Assembly (NCBI GenBank): GCA_963693085.1
Contig: OY856409.1
Span: forward strand, 1,167,373,749-1,167,437,748
From: Alisma plantago-aquatica
Taxonomy: Eukaryota; Streptophyta; Magnoliopsida; Alismatales; Alismataceae
Direction: 5' to 3'
Length of the DNA: 64,000 nucleotides
In this document: positions 58,984-64,000 of the stretch, in pieces
Position numbering within the stretch: position 1 is the first letter of the stretch
Layout: each line of letters begins with the position of its first letter
Made by a program: the position numbers and the translations under genes
Notes under the pieces: model-generated
Databases searched by the model: none
The model's input: the letters and a program-made list of their open reading frames with translations, nothing else
What the model was told of the DNA's origin: nothing

Positions 58984-60248
58984 CTGCAAAATACGAGTTA
59001 GCCAGTCTTACTCCACGGGCTGAAGGAAAAAAAAAACGTCTTTCGGAAATTGTTATAGATTCCATCTCAGCTGGTACAAAGAATTAGGATCACGCCTTTT
59101 CTCAAAGAACAGTTCGTCACTAAATTTACAATAAGTTGGTATGAAGTCCATAATTATCATTGAATTTATCATTGTTTATGTGTCCTTAGACATGCTTGGG
59201 CGACATCAAATTTGTTTCATTCTCTGACTTTTATGTATAGTGGGTTTTTTTTTAATTTCAAATACAAAGAAGACAGCAACCCTGGAGGAGTCATTCTACT
59301 AGCAAAAGAATAATTTTCCCTTTGCAAAAGACGTTAAACTCATCTCTACTACTAACGAAAGGAAAGTAGATCATACATATCCCTGAGAAACAGATCATGA
59401 CTAAATTTTGCGTAATTTGGAATTTAAGTGATTGATTCTAACTGGATTTGTCATTTTCTTTTTCTTTCTACACATTCTTAAAACCCAAAAGCTACATCAA
59501 ATTACCTGAATTTTTCACTTCTCAGTTATTATCTTTTTTAGAATGTTTACCAAAGATTGCAAGTATATATATCTATAACTGCAGCGGGGCAAAAAAGAAG
59601 CGTTAAAGAATCATGCAAGTACACAGCACTAACCAATTATTTGTATATATTTCAACTGCGACCTCACAGTGTCACTTGTGATTCTCTTATAATACTCATT
59701 ATATTTTCCATCTGAGTTTTTCAACAAAAAGACCTCGACAAAAGTTAATTATGTACATCGTGTAACATTTTAGTTTTACAATAAAGAATTAATTCATATC
59801 TGATTTTATATTTATAGTGCTATAAGGATAGGTAGGAAGACATCTTCTTTCATAAAACATTATATCTTGTCGATATACTTTCATTAGAAATGGAAGTCAT
59901 AGTATTACTCTCCTGGAGTTCTCTAAATTTTCTGGTCAAGAATGCCGACGAATATGAATTTCGAGGAATTCTAGGCCATAGTAGAGCACCAAGGGCGGGA
60001 TGTCTGCAAATTTGATGGATTTGGAAGGAAGGACAGTGCAAATCAAACACAGATAAAGCTAGTTGCAAAACACGATAGAATCAGATCTTGTAATGTCGTT
60101 TAAAGTGTTTGACAGAATCAAAGTTTCCACCAATGAAATCATCAAGAGATAAAGATAAAAGTGAACAAAAATTTGCTCTAATTTAGGAAGTTTTTGAGGA
60201 ATCAAGTTCCAATCAGGATTTACGGAAGTGGCTAGAAGGAGATCAGTC
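58984..60248. other. Upstream intron or flank of E1-beta gene, no further exon identified
   Basis: AT-rich. No segment translates to the known upstream parts of E1-beta. Minus-strand ORFs at 59850-60319 are unrecognised. Confidence 0.45.
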
Positions 60249-60256
60249 TTTACAAG

Positions 60257-61669
60257 TAGGGATGGCAATATTCCCCAACAGACCCATAAACCCATGGGGA
60301 CAAACATGACTGGACCCAATTATAATGGGCCGAATGGGTCTTAATGGGGATAGGTGTGCGAGACCCGTTTGCCAACTGAAGCCCCACTAAAACCCAGCGA
60401 TACCCATGAATCCCTAATCCGTCTCGCCGCCGGCCGTACCCCCCCCCAATCCACGTTTAGCCTCCGCGCCCCTTCGTGTACATGATCTCGCGATTCGTCT
60501 ATCATCTCCGGCGGCCCAACTCTTTGCTGGCTCGTGAACGTCGTCGTCGCTGCTCCATTAACGCAGCATCGATGTATCCCGCCTCTCGAGTCGATTGCTG
60601 CACCGTCTTGCCGCCTCTATCCCTCCCTGTTCCGTTCAGGGCAGCGCCAATGGCGGATAGCGGCTTCACCTCAGCGGCGTCGTCTCGGCCTGTTTCTTCT
60701 ACAGAGTACACCGTTGCATCCTCTCTTCTTGTCGCCTTCTGTGACTAAGATGCGAACGACTCCAAGCAACCCCTGAAGACCGGCAATAGTCAAGCATGTG
60801 ATGATTTCGGCCACCTCCTGCTAGCCTCCCTTCTTCTTCTTCACAGTTCAACGATTCTGAGGCTTCTCTCTATTCTATACCGAACACGTTGTTGCTGCAC
60901 GATCTCGGGATTGAACGAGCTTGGAACAACCTTACCAGATAATCACCATTTTTTCTTCCTTTACCATAAGCGGCGTTTATAACTATGAAAATGTTTTCTG
61001 GGGATCAACCTTTGATGTAGTCAAGATCTCCGATCATCTTCTCTGTGTTCCACTGTCCTGCTAGTAACGGGTGAAAAACCTGACATCATGTATATCTAAC
61101 TGTGTCTGTAAATATCTACTGAGAATTTTATACAGATTTGTTATACTGTAGTAATCTGCTGGATGTTTGTCTGGCTCATTGTTAATTTGCAGTGTGAACT
61201 CTTATTGTTGCTGGCGTCCAGTGCTATAATTTGTAACGAGAGGTATCAAAATTTTTGTAAACGGGTTAATGGCATGAACGTTAGGTGTGAATTAGTCTTA
61301 GAATAAATAGTGAATATTGTATCTCAAGTATTAAAACAAGTACATATAATGTGATCGGCAGTAAGAAACTGAAAAGAGTTATTCTACAAATATTACATTT
61401 CTGGGGCCCTTTTGCATATAATGTGAAAACCATGTGTAGGGGCCCATCTACAATATTTCATGTTTGGAAAAATATTTTAAATGGACTGACTAATTCACAT
61501 ATTTGGTCTTAACGGGTTGAAATGGGTCCCCATGACTTATTGGGGTGGGTATGGGTATCTAATATTACATCTATTCTTTGAATGGATTGGGTTGGGTTGG
61601 GTTAAAATTTCCATGGGTATAGTGGGTATGGGTATGGGTTGCCCATACCCCACCCAATTGCCATCTCTA
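60257..61669. mobile_element. hAT-type non-autonomous element with GC-rich gene-like filling
   Basis: TIRs TAGGGATGGCAAT and its complement (ATTGCCATCTCTA at the right end, one mismatch), with the perfect 8-bp TSD TTTACAAG at 60249-60256 and 61670-61677. Outer 150-200 bp on both sides is rich in ATGGGT/ACCCAT motifs. The core (about 60415-61200) is GC-rich at first and lacks those motifs. No transposase. Confidence 0.78.
60415..61200. other. Gene-like insert inside hAT element, identity unknown
   Basis: GC-rich, exon-like DNA to about 60850 (short ORFs in several frames), then AT-richer DNA with possible splice-acceptor TTTGCAGTG near 61189. It could be a captured host exon/UTR or the element's own relic. 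I do not recognise a protein. Confidence 0.4.
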
Positions 61670-61681
61670 TTTACAAGTACT

Positions 61682-61733
61682 AGAATAACAAGTTCTAGCG
61701 AACTCAAAAAAAAACAAAAGAATAACAAGTTCT
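61682..61733. mobile_element. Tiny insertion flanked by 15-bp duplication
   Basis: AGAATAACAAGTTCT occurs at 61682-61696 and 61719-61733. Between them are 22 bp ending in an A-rich tail (AACTCAAAAAAAAACAAA). Fits an extremely 5'-truncated LINE-type insertion. Confidence 0.5.
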
Positions 61734-62094
61734 GACTATCCATATTCTGTTCATGAAGTACTGATGGATTTGATGTCTATCAGTCCCTAGTGAGTTAGTG
61801 GATACTCAAAAAGGCAAGAACTTCTGACAGGACCCTGTAACCCGATGTAAACCCAATGCAAGGGAAATAGGTAAATTAAGTGCTAGAGTAGATCAACGTA
61901 GTTTGTGTACTCATCAGAAACAGTAAAGTCACAACCCCACTGCTAGAAGGGATAAAGAAAGATCAAGAGGTGGACACGGAGGTTGGATAGCTGCACGGCG
62001 AGTGGCCAAGCCAAGAAGGGTGGTTGCCGCCTGTAGGCAGAAGAAAATATTTTTACCTACTTTAGGGTTAGGGTTGGATCACTGCTCTGATACC
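61734..62094 (-). mobile_element. Leader of a minus-strand Copia (Copia A)
   Basis: On the minus strand a PBS (TGGTATCAGAGC, complement at 62083-62094) directly follows the LTR at 62095-62223. Copia leader sequence then runs down to about 61790. The far end is not defined. Confidence 0.5.
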
Positions 62095-62223
62095 ATGTGG
62101 TATAAGAGAAACCCCCTTCCTATATATAGGAGAAGGGGAAAGCGTGTAGAACCATAATGGGCCAACACACACTTCGTCCCAACAAAAAGACTCAAATAAC
62201 ATAATTAACTAGACTATCAAACA
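62095..62223 (-). repeat. LTR of Copia A, flanked by PPT and PBS
   Basis: 129 bp on the minus strand, TGTTTGATAG...ATACCACA, containing CTATATATAGG. PPT-like GAGGGAGAG stands before it and a PBS after it (minus-strand sense), so it joins a 3' internal end to a 5' internal start. Confidence 0.65.
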
Positions 62224-62565
62224 CTCTCCCTCAAGATGAAGCTTGGGAGAATTGCAAGTCAACTTGCAAACATACGGACTTAGTAAAAAAACAAATAAGA
62301 AGAAAAAGATAAATCAAGCCCATACAAGCATTTCTCCCCATTAAAATTACAATAATGCACTCAGCACTCAAATACTCTCTCTCAAGAAGATAATCCGAAG
62401 CAGGTATGCAAGTATGCGATAGAAGCTTCTCGATCACAATGGTGGCATCTGGAGCAGAAGTAAATGTCCAAGGGCAGGCATCAAGGTCTTCACCACAGTT
62501 GATGTCGTCGAAATCTAGAAAGTACTGGAGCACAGTTCCCATAGAGTGTTGCATCCCTTATTATC
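62224..62565 (-). pseudogene. Copia A pol C-terminal remnant
   Basis: Minus strand. An ORF reads toward FTKSVCLQVDLQFSQASS and then the PPT CATCTTGAGGGAGAG. Position and the FTKS-type ending suggest the end of Copia pol. The rest (DDINCGEDLDACPWTF) is not recognised with confidence. Confidence 0.4.
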
Positions 62566-62569
62566 ATAT

Positions 62570-62761
62570 GGAATCATATGGAACTAGAACTAATCATGGG
62601 TATGTCTAGACTCTATCTGAGGTTTTGAGTTGTCAGTAAGGGTTAGGGTGCACAATGTGTGTACCCCATATATTTATAAAGAGAACAATTGCATAGAGGT
62701 CCACATAGAAAAGGAAAATAACAAGTGAATATAAAGAACTTAAATAAAACATTATTTAACA
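62570..62761 (-). repeat. 3' LTR of a second minus-strand Copia (Copia B)
   Basis: Minus-strand start TGTTAAATAATG at 62761, directly after the PPT (CAACTTGAGGGGGAG). The end is near 62570 but not precise. Inserted into Copia A sequence. Confidence 0.55.
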
Positions 62762-62994
62762 CTCCCCCTCAAGTTGGAGCATAGATATCAATCATGCCCA
62801 ACTTGTCCACAAGAGAGCTGAAATGTTTCTTGGCCTGCAACTTTGTGAAGATATCAACAACTTGGTCCTCTGAGCGAGTGAAAGGAGTGCAGATACGACC
62901 AGTCAAAATAGATTATCTGATAAAGTGGCAGTCAACTTCAATGTGCTTGGTCCGCTCATGAAAGACAAGATTATTTGTATTAGTAGATAGACTT
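62762..62994 (-). pseudogene. Copia B pol C-terminus (RNase H end)
   Basis: Minus strand: HERTKHIEVDCHF, then RICTPFTRSEDQVVDIFTK, QAKKHFSSLVDKLGMIDIYA and a stop before the PPT. This is the diagnostic end of Copia RNase H. It is cut at the upstream side by another Copia at about 62995. Confidence 0.75.
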
Positions 62995-62997
62995 TGC

Positions 62998-63169
62998 TGT
63001 GTTTTTCTCTTTTACACTTAGTCTATTTTCTATTTTTCTTTTCCTTTACACTTATGTTTTATCCCACATGGGTTATCTCTAGACCCTGCGGTTCTTTTGT
63101 GTATTATATAGAGACTCTTGTATATTCTTTTATCATCGAATAATACAAGACCTTTTTCCGCATTATCCA
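62998..63169 (+). repeat. 5' LTR of plus-strand Copia C
   Basis: About 170 bp between TGTGTTTTTC and CATTATCCA. It contains TGTGTATTATATAGAGAC as TATA region. The PBS TGGTATCAGAGC follows at 63172. Confidence 0.6.
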
Positions 63170-63171
63170 GA

Positions 63172-64000
63172 TGGTATCAGAGCAACAAGATCCACCCTAA
63201 TTCTTTTTCCCCCCTTCCTTACCCTAACCTACCCCTGCGCCGTCAACCACCACACCGCCGCCGCCCCCCCCCCCTGCGGTTTTTCTCCCTGCCGCCGCCG
63301 TCCTTCTTCCTCCTCCTCCCTTCCTTCCTTACCCTACCACCACCGCAGCCCTTCTCTTCTCTTTCCCTGCCCACCGCCCCATCTCCTTTCTTCCCGTTGC
63401 TACAGTACCGCGGCGCTACTGTACTTGTTGTCCGCCACCAACAGCCACCACCACCACCAATTTCCCGGCCCCTACACCACCCACAACCCTCCACCACACC
63501 CCCACATCCTCACCATCTCTATCCTTGTGGCCTAGACAACCACAAGTTCCCTTTTCGGTCTCCGTTCATTTTCTAAATCCGTTACGTACAGCCCCGACAC
63601 TTTCCAGTTCTGGCACGTTGAGGGTCTAAACGCTACATCCGGATCTGCCTGCCTGCGCCACATGGTGGAGTAATTGTTTCTCCATGTTGGCGTAGGTTCT
63701 ACTTCTTTATCTCTGCCCCGTGAGGGTTTCTGAGGTCCATGATCGGATCTCCTATCTGCTGCTGCTGGTCCATGTGTTGGACACTTCCTGCTGCCTACTG
63801 ATTCTACTGTCTGCCCTGCGCTCGTGCTGCTGACTGTCTGCTTCTACTCTCATAGCGACTTCAGATTTACCACGGTCTTTGTGTGTTACTTCTGTTAAGT
63901 TGGATGGCTCCAACTATCACCTATGGGCTGCTTCATTCGAACTCTACGTGAAAGCACACGGGCGCCACTCGCACCTGACTACCAAGGGTCCTGCTGTACC
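63172..64000 (+). pseudogene. Leader and gag start of Copia C, running off the window
   Basis: PBS at 63172-63183, then C-rich leader DNA (low-complexity proline-rich ORF 63118-63576, not trusted). From about 63846 a frame reads to SVKLDGSNYHLWAASFELYV at 63891. The 'KLDGSNY-LW' segment is the standard Copia gag start. The element continues past 64000, so whether it is intact is unknown. Confidence 0.6.

Noticed and set aside
59036..59085. Possible extra E1-beta exon (minus-strand AEMESITISERRF)
   Set aside because: It only loosely resembles the expected segment, needs an extra residue, runs into a homopolymer tract and lacks a good donor.
60059..60319. Minus-strand ORF overlapping the hAT left end
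   Set aside because: It crosses the transposon boundary and has no recognisable domain.
63118..63576. Proline-rich ORF and its minus-strand glycine/arginine-rich shadow
   Set aside because: It starts inside an LTR and reads low-complexity C-rich leader DNA. The real Copia gag signal is in another place, near 63890.

Overview
The window is nuclear DNA from a flowering plant with a large, transposon-rich genome. The species cannot be fixed from sequence. The evidence is plant-type Copia, Athila/Gypsy and LINE proteins, plant tRNA-primed primer-binding sites, hAT-type MITEs, and the last two exons of a plant-like branched-chain 2-oxoacid dehydrogenase E1-beta gene near 58.7-59.0 kb on the minus strand. 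That gene is the only host gene I can recognise.

About 52 kb (309-52291) is one old, apparently non-coding LTR element. Its termini are TGTAA...CA and its 5-bp target duplication is TAAGG. Both of its LTRs were later used as landing sites.

The 5' LTR of the old element holds a Sirevirus-like Copia (2610-31775, TSD TATTG). This Copia carries gag, pol and a 3' accessory gene. Its own 3' LTR holds a piece of an unrelated LTR (12127-13517) and a complete Athila-type Gypsy element (14172-31385, TSD GTGGG). The Athila element has gag, pol and a very large 3' accessory ORF. That ORF encodes a plant-transposon-protein-like domain, a proline/threonine/serine-rich linker, a coiled coil, an acidic region, and two tandem Ulp1/C48-type cysteine-protease-like domains with matching H/D/Q/C spacing. 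This is the most unusual thing in the window.

The 3' LTR of the old element holds a short-LTR Copia (35581-50552). Inside that lies an Angela/Tork-like Copia (from 36757). The LTR of this inner Copia is split by a 4-kb minus-strand solo LTR (36982-40961, TSD TATAC), and its body is joined to a plant L1-type LINE (about 46855-50285). A 638-bp hAT-type MITE (51605-52242) also sits in the old 3' LTR. The layers are anchored by matching TSDs and by two sites where one old LTR supplies the uninterrupted version of the site occupied in the other.

The right flank (52297-64000) contains the E1-beta terminal exons, a minus-strand retroposon, two hAT-like elements (one with a GC-rich, gene-like filling), and another nested cluster of three short-LTR Copia fragments running off the window end. 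If the host gene continues upstream, this cluster lies in one of its introns or in its 5' region.

All transposon coding regions seen here carry stops or frameshifts, so none looks autonomous. Boundaries and similarities were read by eye, and no alignment program or database search was run.
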